This document shows positions 33,801-46,800 of a stretch of 64,000 nt of DNA, piece by piece. A program made the translations under genes and the position numbers. Each line of letters begins with the position of its first letter. Within the stretch, counting starts at the first letter, position 1. The notes beneath the pieces are model-generated. The model did not search any database. It worked only from the letters and a program-made list of their open reading frames with translations, and had not been told where the DNA came from. Origin of the DNA: Azolla caroliniana (Eukaryota > Polypodiophyta); the NCBI GenBank assembly GCA_043228905.1, contig JBHGNT010000009.1:22010001-22074000 (forward strand), in the 5' to 3' direction.

Positions 33801-33873
33801 GGCATTTCTCGTGCATGGAAACCTTCATAGAAGAATAGAAGCTTTCCATCCCTTGCTTAGAGATGGGATTCAT
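30826..33873 (-). CDS. PLS-type pentatricopeptide repeat protein, 1015 residues
   Basis: A single open exon holds about 25 degenerate 31-36-residue PPR motifs, from residue about 30 to 930. They alternate in P, L and S forms; typical units read DVVIWRAMIIGYAIHGYMNK and DVITWNVLIAGYANGGFTQE. The end resembles the E-type extension (DHYNCIVDLLARAGYL, then a LLGHCNLHGN stretch) but there is no DYW deaminase domain. Such proteins bind organellar RNA in sequence-specific fashion and often help C-to-U or U-to-C editing. An in-frame TGA stands two codons before the chosen ATG, so the start is firm. No clear transit peptide is visible, so the target organelle is unsure. The target RNA cannot be inferred from reading alone. 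Confidence 0.9.
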   Translation of the reverse strand: MNPISKQGMESFYSSMKVSMHEKCLPVGFQLHCLLIEKGYEFSLFLCCHLIRMYAGYGRVSMAEQVFVKLQKPDVFAYTAIISAYAKHGHGEKAIKLYHFMLHSNIQPDEHTHVIAMKASANMASVRHGSGIYIHVVENGFESNLFILNAVIHMYSKCLCFDDASTSFNMSQVHDVITWNVMLEAFVQQGSYHATFHLFSQMKVEGLDPDTITYINILKACSNMEALDKVKMIHVHALSSGLIRDAFLQVSLIDAYQKCFSVKDAYEVFRKCEVRDVVIWRAMIIGYAIHGYMNKAFDLFFNMQEQGLEIGKITYTRMLKSCCNAGDPHHGKVMHSSIVEAELNTDIEVSQTILDLYIQCGSLEDARKVFDDSQDHDVVTWTILIRAYLGKRCYLEAFELFHKMFGNGVKPDKVLLSIILNAIHQWPGLDQARLIHHFVEENNFEFCSMESEFVGLYAQCAMHVDATWTFTNFFLQAFHEKSARVVINDHVLPLFEANHEQVIVSLLESCSTLGLLESGHLVHNHLVQNSFNCTAEIVGSLIDMYVASGSLVDASLVYEAFQMHDVVIWAAMIEGYTQHGKGTEALRIFHQIQQQGFEPNQMIFAGIVKACSSGCLLRHGVMIHTHIQEHHFGGNQVLNNAIIDMYASCGSLEAANLMFDKSLIKDVITWNVLIAGYANGGFTQEALKLFQEMLEIKCIDPSLSTFLCIIKACSVKTDIYLGKLIHNFVCETGCDSNVYLVNSLIDLYMKCEKLDDVEYVFRTAPCKNQVTWGLAISARVEGGNSREALQLFHQMQHGGMDPDSITILSILKACSTMGAIYEGMLLHDFIIVNGLESNLHVGNTLVDMYSKWGRPEDANKAFVGLRLRSTATWNAIMAGCVHNSRHKMLHHYFNSMEHDVEPDAITFMCILSGCSHMGLVEEGLYHFQCMVQQHGIAASLDHYNCIVDLLARAGYLLSANDLLHSLPFVPDHVGCVSLLGHCNLHGNRELGSRCLDYIVLDEGRNASRYMLMLEI

Positions 33874-35585
33874 GGATCAAGCAAAGATATGGGTTCTTCT
33901 TCTTTGTCTACTGATCATCTCAAGGGAGACATAGATTCACCTAGTGATTCCAATCAGCGGTAGGTAATCGATGGTCTCTGCAACAGAGCAAGAATAATCC
34001 CCATGTTAGAGAATTCTCCAGAAATGGGGACCTCCCCTGTTTCTTCAATCTTGAAAGACTGAAAAGCTGCTCAGTTCAGCTTTTACCAAGACCTCTTGTG
34101 TCTCCATCATTTCTTCTTGATCTCGGACAAATGCACGCGGGAAGGTCCCCGTGCTTCGGGAATTTATCCCGATGTGCTCATGGCACACCTCCGAAGCCCC
34201 GTGTCAGGGCCCGGCCATGCCGACCACAAACACATAGACATTGTCGTGCTTCGATTGAGGCTTCGTAGCCCACACATGGCATATACTCTTGGCTCCATTT
34301 AAGCACAAATGGTGCATATCAACATGTGTGGTGATGGGCTCAGCCATAGAACCTATATTGCATCTTTGCATGATCATGATGCGAACAATAGACCTACAAT
34401 TTAATTGGTACCTAGTGGGTAGATAATTCCTTTGGTTTTACAAACTTGGCTTATAATGCCCCTTTCATTTCACTTGACAATTGTCCTAATGTTTGAGCGT
34501 TTCTAATCAAGCATGAGGACGTGTTCTTATTGAGAGGAAATTACTCTATTTTTCTCTGATTATGTGCCGAATTCATTTATTCCAACTCCAAGTACAAATG
34601 GTCTCAGGTTTGTGAGGATGTTCCATTATTTTAATTGGGGTCTTGAACAACATTGTTCTCTTTGGTTGGGTTGTGGATCCTTCTACAAGATTTTCTGCTT
34701 GAATGAACATCAAAATTAACATTCCTTTTCAGCATCATGCAATCATCATATGTTGAGGAAACAAATATCTTTCATTTTCTTGTCCTTAATTAAATGCCTC
34801 TTTATGCTCCTCTAACAACAATGTCATGCATTTCTCACATTAATTTTGGATTTTGTGACTAAAAGCAATTGTGTACATTTTATTTAGCAAAAATTACAGC
34901 CATTGATATAAATGAGAAAAATGCTACATTAGGGTTGCAATTTTTTGAGCAACAAAATTTTTATGGTGAACATTATTCTTTTTGAAGAGTTTGAATTTCG
35001 ATCTAATCTGAAATCCCAAAATTGAGTCGCATATATATATATATATATATAGATAGATAGATAGATATGTTCACTGGTACTCTTCTTTGCATGCCTAATA
35101 GCATGCCATTTGTCTACGAAAGTTGTCTACCATGTCAAGCCATGGATATTTATGGCCATACTTCATACAGTGAGGTTACTCTAGCCATCCATTGAAAAGA
35201 TGTTCATTGCATACATGCCAAATCTTCTTTCCTCTCCATTCAAGAAGCTATCCCAATTCTTTGGAATCGTCAAATTATAGATATTGAAATTCGATGACGG
35301 GATTCTTGGGATGATGGACGATGTGCTTGTGCTGATCAGTGGAATCTTTGTAAAATGCTTCGGCACAGCGATCTTGGTCGTTGTTTGATATTCCTCATAC
35401 AGATTGAGACCACCTCATATAGCCATTGATTATGACATTCAGTAGATAATAGAGATTGCAATGACGTCAAATTGCAGGATACTTCCAATGATTCTAGTGT
35501 CAACTATGCTTCACTTTCTTGATTCCTTATTCACATTGACCAAACCTAGATTCCTTATTCACGTCGACCAACCCTAGATTCCTTA
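33874..35585. other. Intergenic between PPR and NPR1-like genes
   Basis: No gene was recognised. There is a short GC-rich patch at 34,130-34,260 and a (TA)n(GATA)n microsatellite at 35,031-35,068. A 33-bp unit with GATTCCTTATTCAC occurs two and a half times at 35,519-35,590, just after the NPR1-like stop codon. Confidence 0.5.
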
Positions 35586-38500
35586 TTAACGGTGCCTTTC
35601 CATGGCCTCGACATCTTTCCGAAATGCATCCTCAAGTATGTTCTTGAGTTCACAAAACCGCCGTTTCTTCATACTCTGCTCCTCGGGATTTCCCGTTTGT
35701 GTGAGGCTTAGCTCAAATGAATCGTCATCCATAAAGCTGTTCAGAATGGCCGAACAACAAGGGAAAATCCGCTTTCCCAATTCAACTGACCAAACAATAT
35801 AATGTCTCGGTCACTCTCTTGGGGATGTGAGTGGCGAAATAAAAGAGGAAACGCCGAAATACCCCTAATATTCTGGAAATTTTGACCCCTCTGTAGAAAT
35901 AGAATGTGTACTACATAAGAAGGGGTATTCTGGAAAGATATCCAGAAGATTAGGTGTATTTTGATGTGTTTCCCTGAATAGCTTTGTAAAAAAGCAAACC
36001 CACTATGAACCTATATTTAGAACATAAGATTACCTGTTTTCTGAAGAGCTTGCACTCTTTTCATAAGGGCATCGCTCATTTTAGGTATTGGCAATGATGA
36101 TCCTGCTTGATCCAAGTAACCAGGTGGCATCTGATTGAGATCTACACCTTCAGACTTATTGGTGCTAGAAATTTCGGTCATTGCACGTCCAGTGAACTCT
36201 GATGTAGCCTCCAAATGTACAATTCCAGTAATCAGTTTAGCTTCTTGGGGGAACAATAGCCGGCCAACTGCCACTGTACAGTCCCATTGAAAGCCAATTA
36301 AGAACTGAATTTTTTATGTTGGAACGGAACAAGAAAACGTATAGAAATCAAACAGTGTATAACAACATGCAACTTCCCAAACATTGCCACCAAACTCCTT
36401 GGATGGAATGAAAACGAGAATGAGTCATGATTAAATACATCAATTAAAAATCACTGGAAAATTTAAGATCTAAAAGAAGGATATGATCTGTTTAACTTGA
36501 GATCTTAACAAAAACACATGCAATGGTTATGGATTTGCTGCATTATTATCCACCAGAAACAAAAAAGAAGAAAAACTTCCGATCACACTCACTACAAAGA
36601 TAAACCAAATTTGAATAGATAACAAAACGAAAAAGTCATGGAAAAGGATAAAAAATTACCTCTATTTTCAAGATAAAGCAATCTCATAAACAATTCCTTT
36701 TCATCCACAGCAGGAGGGAAAACAGTGTTCGCAAAGGGATTCTCACGACCTGCTTGATCTAATATTTCGATCGATAACCTATCCTTTTGTAACTCTTCAC
36801 CACAATCTTTGTGGTTAGGGTGATCGGAACGTTGTATGGACCTTGCACAAAGCTGAAGGGCAGTCTGAGAACTGGGTGTTCGTTCCATTGGATTTGCACC
36901 TTTGATAAGAAGACATGCCAAAATAGATGGTTCACGTCGGATCGCTGCAACGTGAAGCACAGTAAAACCACAATCATTCCGAAGATTTGGATTTGCGATG
37001 CCAATATCCAGAAGTTCCAAAACAGTGTTAGTGGCACAATACGCCACAGCATAATGCAAACCATAAGCTTCATCTATGCTTACTTCCCCTTCTCTTAAAA
37101 GAAGTCGCACTAACTCCACATCATCTGAATCTAAGGCTTTCCTTATTCTCTGGCATTCCATTTCATGTTCAGGATTTGTGATCTCTTGCTGCATGTGATG
37201 AAGATTCATTTTTGATCGCAATGAAATGATCTCCTCTGCTAGTGCTAAGGGAAGTTGTTTTAACAAATCAACTTTGCTGACATGTGAAACTGCAATTGAT
37301 TTTATGCATAGGGTGAACAATGACTGAGCTCCATGTACATGAGCTGCAATGAGGATGAGAAAAACCTGTTCTACTGGTGTCTTCTCCACGATATCATAAA
37401 GGTGATTCTGCGAGCAGCACATTAGAGTTTCAGTGACCACGAAAGGATCCTTAACCATACCATACTTTAACAGTTATAGTGACTCTCAAATTTGTTTAAC
37501 ATATATGAACTCTACTATTGTTTACATGGTTTTCGGCCATTTCTTTGAGTTTCAGGGTTTAGTGTTTAAATTTTATTAAGGTTCTCTTTTCGTTACTATT
37601 GAAAAAGAAGGAACTGCCATGATAAGCACAGTAGATGACAAGGTCTTCATGAACTTAACAATACATCGCAAAAAATTCCAGGATAAAAATGTCAAATTAT
37701 ATATGAAGAATCAGAATGGTTTCATAATCTGAATCAAATACATTAACAATTGTTGTTCCCTTATCTTAAACAAACACACTAGCAATTCGGACTCCTTAGT
37801 TCTTAATCAGATGCCCCTATAATAGGCTTTCTTACACTTGTTAGCATACACGAACAATGAGGATTTCTTAATTTCTAATCAGATATAAGAACATTTAACT
37901 ATTCTTAGTTCTTAATCAGATATATGAACAATTACATTTTCTTAATTCTTAATCAAATACACTGAAAATCAGGGCTTCTTACTCTTAATCAAATAAACTA
38001 ACCATTGGGGTTTACTCGTAATCAAATAAGTAATAACCTGGAAAAGTGATTTCAGCTCATGGATATCGAAGACGGATGAAAGGCAGAGCATTTCAACCGC
38101 AAATTTAACAGAAGGCAGACAAACTTCATGCAAACACTCAGTATCTATGCATTTGACTGTCTGAATGGAAACTTTCCCACTATATAAGAACAACATGGTG
38201 GCCCAGAAAGCATCAAAACGGATTCTGGTTCCGATTCTACTCCCGGTCTCCTTGATGACCATTTTGAGAATCTTCTCGAGATCTAATCGTATCACAGAGA
38301 GGTCTTCCTTGATCGAGCTTTCGCCACGGCTGCAGGGAGAGAGATATGAAAGGTCCCGTCTGTCCTTCGAGAACAGAGCTCTGAAGAAAGGGGATCGGGC
38401 GGCGAGAATGCATCGATGGAGATGGACAGATTTCCCTGAAGCATAGATCGAGACGTCGCTGAAGGTATCCCGCGCAGTTGGATGGAGGGAGATCAACCCT

Positions 38501-38640
38501 TGAATGCTGGAGCTCAGATTGTGCAGGGAATCGCAGACATGAGAGGGGGAGGGAGCAGAGGAGGAATCGGAGGAGGACAGGGAGGGTGTGGTATGGATGG
38601 GGCTGTGGGAAGAAGGAGATGGAAGGTCGCTGCTCGCCAT
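35586..38640 (-). CDS. NPR1-like BTB/ankyrin transcription co-regulator
   Basis: Four exons join in phase to about 596 residues: 38,038-38,640, 36,660-37,407, 36,034-36,273 and 35,586-35,785. This is the exon number and length of plant NPR1. Exon 1 has a BTB fold (SVHLHRCILAARSPFFRALF) with the C2HC zinc finger CIDTECLHEVC. Exon 2 has helical repeats, then ankyrin repeats (LHYAVAYCATNTVLELLDIG, FTVLHVAAIRREPSILACLL). Exons 3 and 4 form the NPR1-type C-terminal domain (VGRLLFPQEAKL, VELGKRIFPCCSAIL). The family senses salicylate and works with TGA bZIP factors in the nucleus. The basic tail of angiosperm NPR1 is short here. I chose the ATG at 38,640 (context GGCTATGGCG). An upstream in-frame ATG at 38,793 would add a hydrophobic leader unlike the family. 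Confidence 0.9.
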
Positions 38641-38730
38641 AGCCACCACATCTCTGTCTCCGCAGACTTGAGTACAAAAAAAAAAAACACAGAGGAGGAG
38701 GAGACGACGGGTCATCACGGTGGCTAAGTC

Positions 38731-38798
38731 CACGTCATCTCCACGTGGCAGCATATGATCGGAGGCAATTGCCCACGTGGCAATATTGTCCACGTGTC
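38731..38798. promoter_or_regulatory. G-box/ABRE cluster with TGACG motif
   Basis: CCACGTGGC occurs at 38,741-38,749 and 38,773-38,781, CACGTGTC at 38,791-38,798, and ATGACGTGG (minus) at 38,731-38,739. They lie 90-160 bases upstream of the NPR1-like start. Such motifs are bZIP binding sites, including TGA-type factors. Actual binding is inferred. Confidence 0.5.
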
Positions 38799-40889
38799 AA
38801 TATTCCACTGGACGGTCACCCGTGCCGAAAGAATATTCCCGACACGGGGACGGGGGCGCCGAGCCGTAACAAGATTCGTTTAAAAAATGACCTGTAAGAA
38901 GGCATCCTATCTAAAATAAAACCATACACGAATTCGAAGCTTTTTTCGTGCTTTTTTCTTGATTTTGCGTGCATTTGGTCTTGAACCGACACGTCAGAAA
39001 AAATGGCGTGTGTAGTAGTTGTTGTTCACTAATTGCCCTATCTGTCTACTAGGTTTACCTACGACATGTTACTGCTCACATCACTGAAACATGCTTTCTC
39101 TTTATTAGATATGAAATTATGAATCACATGTTTTCAATATTGAATCCACAGAAGGTTAACATATAAATGAGTTGAATCCTTGTCGCTCATATCGATGCCA
39201 TCTTTGTTTGATATATTGACACATGTTTGTGATTTCGACGCTACCTCTCCATGTGGCGAAATATCTATTCATCAAACAAGTCACAGTGGTAGAAGCCTTT
39301 TGCTTGCAGAATTTAGTGCCCACTAGACAAATTTGAAAGGGCAATGTTAGACAATCCATGTTGATCCAAGGTGTGCTAGAAAATAGGTGGACAATCAGGT
39401 GGACAATCGCTCATTCTTAACCTATGTTAGGATGTACAAACTATTATACCACCAATGTACGATTCATAAAGACGTAATTGAAAACATGTCTTTCCATGCG
39501 TAAGAATATCAAGCAAATATGTCCTCAATATGGTCGATGAGTATTTTGCTTGTTTATATATATTAACCTTCAATGTATTCAAGCTCAATGTTCAAAGAAA
39601 GCATGTGCTCACTCAATGTTCATAAGCACTTTCTATGAAAAAATGAAAACTAACTCAAGATGAGCTAATTTGAAAAAGTGGGAAGGCTCTTTGAAAGCTA
39701 GCCTCATGGGGTTGGATATGATTTGACATTTTCACCTTGTATTGGGTCCAACATTGAGGGTTAACATTTACAAATGACATATTCCAAAATTGATATTTCT
39801 TGCGTTTTACCACTTCACCCATAATTCCTGTAGTAATTGCTCCACGTGCCTGATCAAATTGGATTTTTTTGCTCTTGTTGGTTATTTATACCTTGCATCA
39901 TTAGTTCTAAGCATGTTTTGACAATATGTGACTGGGGACCTTCTCAACTTTTGTGGTATACTTGCATACCCTTTGCATGGCTAACACCTCTACAACCCGA
40001 ACATGTATTTCTAATAGCATGACAATATAGGATTTTGAGGATTTAACTCCCCTAATATATACATATACAAGAACAAATTTCAATTATTCTCAAATGCATT
40101 GTGTGTATTAAGTGAGACAATAACACCCTATAAAGCAACACTCGGACCATCATAACATTGAATGAAGTCAATCTCACTTTCCATATGTGAGCATCACTCT
40201 GGTTGCATTGATTCTCAAACATACAAAAACCATTCCAACCCACTTGAAGTTTGGTTTGTTTGTTTGTGTGTGTGTGTGTGTGTGTGTGGAAGCCTCTTGG
40301 AGGAGTGACCAAGGACCTCCCTTCCTCCCTCTCTTATCATAAGTACTTTACCTTGGCAGTAAGTTGTTAGACTATCAACTCTTAAGGCATTGGGCTTAAG
40401 TCTCTCTCTCTCTCTCTCTGTCAAAAAAATTACAGCAAATCCGAACTCGATAATCTTACGTGTACCAGTAACAAGATTATGTAGTCTCCCTCTTTATCTT
40501 ATTTACGTTTTTTCTTTTTCGCTTTCGTAACATTCAATCATTGGGTTCGTTGTTCTCAAAGACAAAGACGACACCGGCATATGTAATCTCTTCTTTGGTC
40601 TTATATGTATGTAGGATTAGGGCCTAGGCCATGATGGCCTCTTAAGAAGGCACTCAATATAATACATACATATCTTTCTTTCTTTCTCTCTAATATCTAT
40701 GTTGATAAAAGAAACGAGCATACTTTTGTAAATTCCGAGAACTCGTGGGAGAGCCTATTTCTGTAAAATTCGGAAACTATCTAAACCCATCCATTCACTC
40801 TTCTTCTGCTTCTTCTTCGTCTTCTTCTTTCTTCTTCTTCTTCTTCTGCTTCTGCTTCTGCTTCTGCTTCTTGCGTACAGAGCTGCAGG
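38799..40889. other. Divergent intergenic region between NPR1-like and DHQS-like genes
   Basis: No ORF is supported. It contains (GT)n at about 40,262-40,288, (TC)n at 40,400-40,420, and a TTC/CTG trinucleotide tract at 40,800-40,872 next to the DHQS-like start. It probably holds both promoters. Confidence 0.5.
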
Positions 40890-43800
40890 ATGTCATGCGC
40901 GTTTCCATCGCCAAGCTTCGCCCAACCCTTCGCCCGCCCCCGTCCATCCCCACGCACGACAGCCAGAACCAATGTCGAACGCGGACGCAAATGCCGTCGC
41001 TCTGTCGAGAGCAGGGTCTTCCGACCGCAGATTAGTAGCAGGACATCCGTGGTGGCAAAGGCTTGCGTCTGCATGTCTCTTTCCTCTCCATACCCCATTG
41101 CTTTTAATTCTCAGAAAGCCCCGATTCTCCGTCCAGGAGAGGTAGAAGAGGTGAACATCAGAGTCAGTGCTAGGCCATATCCGGTTTACATAGGAGGTGG
41201 AATTATTTGCGATACAGAACTTCTCAGGCGGTAATCCATAATTATGTCGTTCTCTTGCTGTTGTTTTAGCCTAATTAATACCACTTATCCAAAATTGATT
41301 TAAAATTGTTCTGAATTAATTTTTTAAAATTAAATCATAGGGTGTTGTGTGGATACCAAATTTCTGAAAACATTTGGATTTTCATGAGTACCAGGGATTT
41401 TTAAAAACACTTTTCACCTTGAAAAATTTCAGACCTGCATTTTGATAATGGTATTTGTGACACAGTGTTAATGAATTTTATCGTACTCTTGAAAAAATAA
41501 ATGTCTTTGCACATTTTAAAACGGCATTTTTAGTTTAATTAGTGATGCTTGATTATTTACATTGAGAAAACAATTGTGTTTGTACAATATAAGGTGTAAG
41601 TATATGGTTAGAGGGCACATAGACTGTTTTTTTGGGGGAAGGGGAACACACCAACACCTTGAAAAGTGTAAAACTGCATTTTTACAGACCATTTTAAAAA
41701 TTGTTTAGTCAACATATACATTGATAGCATAATACAAGTTTACAATCTTGGATGTGTTTAATCCTGCTTAAATAAAGTTTTGGATCTGATTTTATTACTG
41801 TCCATTATTTATTATTCTTTCAACTTTATCTAATATCTTATAGTTTCATAATTAACAAGTCAAGATTTTATTTTATTTTATGAAGGGTAAAACTCTGAAC
41901 TACCCTTTATTTCTCTTTATTTCCCAAATGGCCCTAAAACATTTCATTATTTACCTGAATGGCCTTGTTCAACATCTTGTCAAACAATTTTATCGACTAT
42001 TTGAGCAATTATATGGTCAGTTCATACTCTTCTCCTTGATTATATTAGTATTTGAGTAACCAGGTAGTAAATTCACCCATTTTTATCGCTTTTAATGGTT
42101 GATAGGTCCATTTGGAGAAAAAAAAAATGAAAATTTAGGGTTATCTGGGAAATAAAGAATAACTTGGGTATTTCAGAGTACTCTTTCATGAACATGTATA
42201 TTTTTGGATTCTAGATCTACACTTATGGAACATGTCTATACGAACTACTGAGCTATTTTAAAACTAAATTAGATTGTGATTTTTGGCTGCAGGCATATAA
42301 AAGGAAAACACGTTTTAATCATAACGAACACCAAGGTGTCCCCATTATACCTGGATGGACTTCTGATGTCTATCACAAATATAGGTAGGGATATGAATGT
42401 TGAAGCTATATGTCTAGATGATGGAGAAGAACATAAAAACCAGGTGAAATGAAATAGTTATATCATAGTGCAAATGACTTCATCATTCAATCTACCCCCC
42501 CTCCTCGTAACATCACTGCTTTTTTTTTATTAGGGTGGATCCCCGAACAGACTCAAATTCGCGTGTGAAAGGCTGCTAGGACTCGGATCTCGAATCCAGA
42601 CCCCGGATTTGGATTTAAGCCCGATAGTGCAAAAGTTGGAGGGGTGTGGGAATGAACTTCAAGAAGATGGCTGAATGCACAAAGGTTGAGCCGAAATGGG
42701 AACGTGGGAAACAGTTAGAGGGAGACAAAATGTTGAGCAACAAGTGAGTAGCGGATTGCTAAGCCACTTGGCCCAACACACAGTGACGAAGACTAAGGTG
42801 TAGCTGCTAATTTTGAGCAACCACGTGGCCTTTCTCAGAGATAAATAAGAACCACGTGTTGCCGCCCGGTGATGCATGGCGTTGTGGCATGGCGTTGCAT
42901 GGCAGCGGGGAAGCGCGACATTTGCGTATTGCTGCATGGTGCTATGTGGCGAAGTGCCCTTGGCCACGTGGCGCTGTTGGAGTCACCACATGTCAAGGTG
43001 GTGCGTGGCTGTGGGATGTCCATGGAGGGTTTTCAGAAGGTTGCTACAACTCCACAATAGAGATGCGAACGGGGAGCGAGGTCAATGGATAGAGCCCGGG
43101 CCTTGGAGAGATTAGACCTGGGTTTGAGCAACGCCCTTGCTCGAGTGTCGTTGGCTGGTGGTGGTGAGGACCACAAGATTAGGAGGCTAGAGATCTCGTA
43201 GACATGTGGTGCTGATGCCTCGTGTCTTTGGGAAGACACAGTGGCCACTTGTGTGCAAGTCACCTGCACAGGTGGCTCGTTCCCCCCCACAGGAGCCAAA
43301 AGGAATGTTGCTCACCCGTCTATGCTACTCAGGAGCTTGAGAGGAGGGGGCTTCTGTTGGATTGTAGGAGTATGCATAGAGTAGAGAGAACGACACAAAG
43401 TGTGTGGGTAACATGGCTGTTTGCTGAACATGCAGTAAGCCGAAATATTAAGATCTAGCAAGCAGAGAGACTTAGAGTTGGAAGCATTAAATATATTCAA
43501 AGAGATATTTGATTACAAAAACCCGAGCTAGCAGGGTGTTGCTTGACGGTGTGAATAATTAACTTAGTGTAGGATTTGAACCAACTAAACATGCTGCACA
43601 ACTACCCTCTATCCAGCTTAAATAGGAGATCACGATTAGCTCCTAATTAAAAGTCATGTGGCTCCATAGTCGTGCGTAGTAATTCAATGCGGATGGCCGT
43701 AACGACAGTTCGATTTTCACAGCAAGAATAATGTAGCTCAATAAAGCGATAATAATAATACCTTTCTTCTCTCATGTACAATGTGCCTCATGTTTATTAT

Positions 43801-46800
43801 AAAGTTTATTGAATACACATTGGACATTCCGTCTGCCACATTTGACGTCCATTCATGCACCCCGTGGCTTAAGCACCAAGAGGGGGTTTCAGAAGCACAT
43901 GAAACCTCTAGGATTTGGCCTAGGTTCGCATGCAAGTTGAGCGTACTCATGAGAGCTGCGAAACTTGTGTGCCTAGGGAAGGGGTACATTTGTCACAGGC
44001 CCATGACTCACACCTTGAGTCACAAGCATCTTCTCCATTCGTTGAGAGGACTTAAAAGCCCACGACTCATACCTCGAGTCATGGGCGCCTTCTCTACCCG
44101 TCGAGTCCTCACCTCAATCCGTTGAGGTGGTGTATTGTGGTTCTAATCACAGAACCTCTCAACACATCGGATGAGTTACATTCTCCCCTTTTGAAGAAGG
44201 CATCTCATCTTTGGTTTCAAAAGGGTTAAGGGAATTATATGCATTAATTACATCCTCAATTTGCCACAAGGTCACACCTTGTTGCCATTACTTTTCTTCC
44301 ATGGTTTGCCTTTTCATTGGCAAAAGTAGAGCCTATTAGGCCCATGTTGTTGGGTTGATCCCAATCACGAAGGATGGCTTCCAAGACGAAGTCACTACCT
44401 TTGTCGATTACCAAATGGAGACCCCTTCGGACCACCATTTACTCATGATTTTTATCCAAGTAGCTCCTCTTGAGCAAGGAAATGTGTAACATTGGATGCA
44501 CACCCATGTGCTCAAGTAGATTGACTTTATAAGCCAAAGGTGGTAGCTCCTCAATAATGAGAAAGGGACCATTGTACCGTCAAGCAAGCTTTGGAGTGAT
44601 GCCCTATGAGAGAACCCATCCATCTTAACGAGCACCAAGTCACCCCCTTCATATTCTTCATGCTTACGCTTGGGGTCGACATACTTCTTGTACCTAGCTT
44701 GAGCCTTCTCCATGGCTTCCTTAGTTTGGTTGAGGCAAATGGATCACCTATCCATCGCGAGATTAACACTTGGAACAATGTTAGATAATGGCAACGCCAT
44801 AAGATCTCTGGGAGACAAAGGTTAGAACCCATAATTGAGTTCGAACGGACTAAACCTTGTGGAATCTTGCTTGTGGAGGTTGTAACAAAACTTTGCTATG
44901 TCGAGGTATTGGGAACAATCCGTTTGGTCCAAGCTCACATAATGGCAAAGATAATACTCTAAGATTTGATTAGTCCTCTCTGTTTGACCATCTGTTTGTG
45001 GGTGATAGAAACTACTAAACTTGAGGTTAGTACCCATCAAAGCAAAAACTTGATTGACAAATAGAGAGGACTAATAAAATCTTGGAGTATTATCTTCGAC
45101 ATTGTGTGAGCTTGGTCCAAAAAGATTAGTCTGAATCCCTCGACATAGAAGAGTTCTCCTACACCTCTGCAAGCAAGATTTCGCATGGTTTAGTCCTTTT
45201 GAACTCAATTATGGGTTCCAACCTTTGTCTCTCGGAGATCACTAATCAAATCTTGGAGTATTATCTTTGACATTGTGTGAGCTTGGTCCAAAAGGATTGG
45301 TCCCAATCCCTCGACATAACAAAGTTCTCCTACACCTCCACAAGCAAGATTTTGCATGGTTTAGTCCTTTTGAACTCGATTATGGGTTCCAACCTTTGTC
45401 TCTCGGAGATCTTATGGCGTTGCCATTAACTAGCATTGTTCCAAATGTTAATCTCGCGATGGATAGGTGGTCCACTCGTCTCAACCAAGCTAAGGAAGCC
45501 ATGGAGAAGGCTCAAACTGTAGGCATGAAGAATATGAAGTGGGTGACTTGGTATTTGACGGTATGATGGTCCCTTTCCTATCATCGAGAAGCTACCTCCT
45601 TTCACTTACAAAGTGGAGCTACTTGAGCACATGGGTGTGTATATGGTGTTCCACATTTCCCTGCTCAAGAGGAGCTACTTGGATGAAAATCATGAGGAAA
45701 TGGTGGTTTGAAGGATTCCCGCTTTGGTGATCGACAAAGGTAGTGACTTTGTCTTGGAAACCGTCCCTTGTCATTAGGATCGACCCAACCAACATGGGTC
45801 TAATAGGCTCTACTTTTGCCAATGAAAATGCAAACCATGGAAGAAAAGTAATGGTAATAAGGTGTGACCTTGTGGCAAATTGAGGATGTAAATAATGCAT
45901 ATAATTCCCTTAACCCTTTTGAAACCAAAGATGAGATGCCTTCTTCAAAAGGGGAGAATGTAACTCATCCGATGTGTTGAGAGGTTTTGTGATTAGAACC
46001 ACAATACACCAGCTTGACGAATGGAGAAGACGCCCGTGACTCAAGGTGTGATTCATGGGCTTGTGGCGTGTGTACCCCTTGCCAAGGCGCACACACTTCA
46101 TAGCTCTTGTGAGTACACTTGGCTTGCATGTGAACTTAGGCCAAATCCTAGAGGGTCCACCTGCTTGTGAAACCTCCTCTTGGTGCTTAAGTCGTGGGGC
46201 GCGTGAACGGATGTTAAATGTGGGGGATGGAATCTCCATTGTGTATTTAATAAAAACCTTATAATAAATATAAGGTACTAATGTACGAAGTGCATCGTAC
46301 ATGAGAGAAGAAAGGTATTATTACTATCACCTTATTGAGCTGTATTATTCTTGCTGAGAAAATTAGACTCATTGAATTATTGAGTGCATCTATGGAGCTA
46401 CGTGACTTTTAATTAGGAGCTAATCATGGTCTCCTATTTAAGCTAGACAGAGGGTGCGCTGCAACCTTTTGCAAACTCTCCATGGACAACCCACAACCAC
46501 GTGTCGCCTTGACGTGTGGCGATTCTAGCAGCTCCACGTGGCCGGAGGCACTTCGCCACGTAGCGGTGTGCAACTGTCGTGCTTCCCCTCTGTCATGCAG
46601 CAACACGTGGTAGGTGGCGACATGTGGTCCTTGTTGATCTCTGAGGATGGCCGGGTGGCTGCTCAACATAAGCAACCACGCCTTAGTCTTCATCAACTTG
46701 TGCTGGGCGAGGCGTCTTAGCCCAACACTATGCAGGTCTCTCCTCAGTCTGCTCGAACCCGAAACCGACTCGTTGCTTGACGCTCTGTCTCCACCTTCCC

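Noticed and set aside
38641-38793. Upstream start adding 51 residues to the NPR1-like protein
   Set aside because: The added segment has a hydrophobic leader unlike NPR proteins and covers the G-box cluster; the ATG at 38,640 has a better context.
40798-40872. Ser-rich or Glu-rich peptides at the trinucleotide tract
   Set aside because: The ORFs follow from a TTC/CTG microsatellite in the DHQS-like leader, not from conserved coding sequence.
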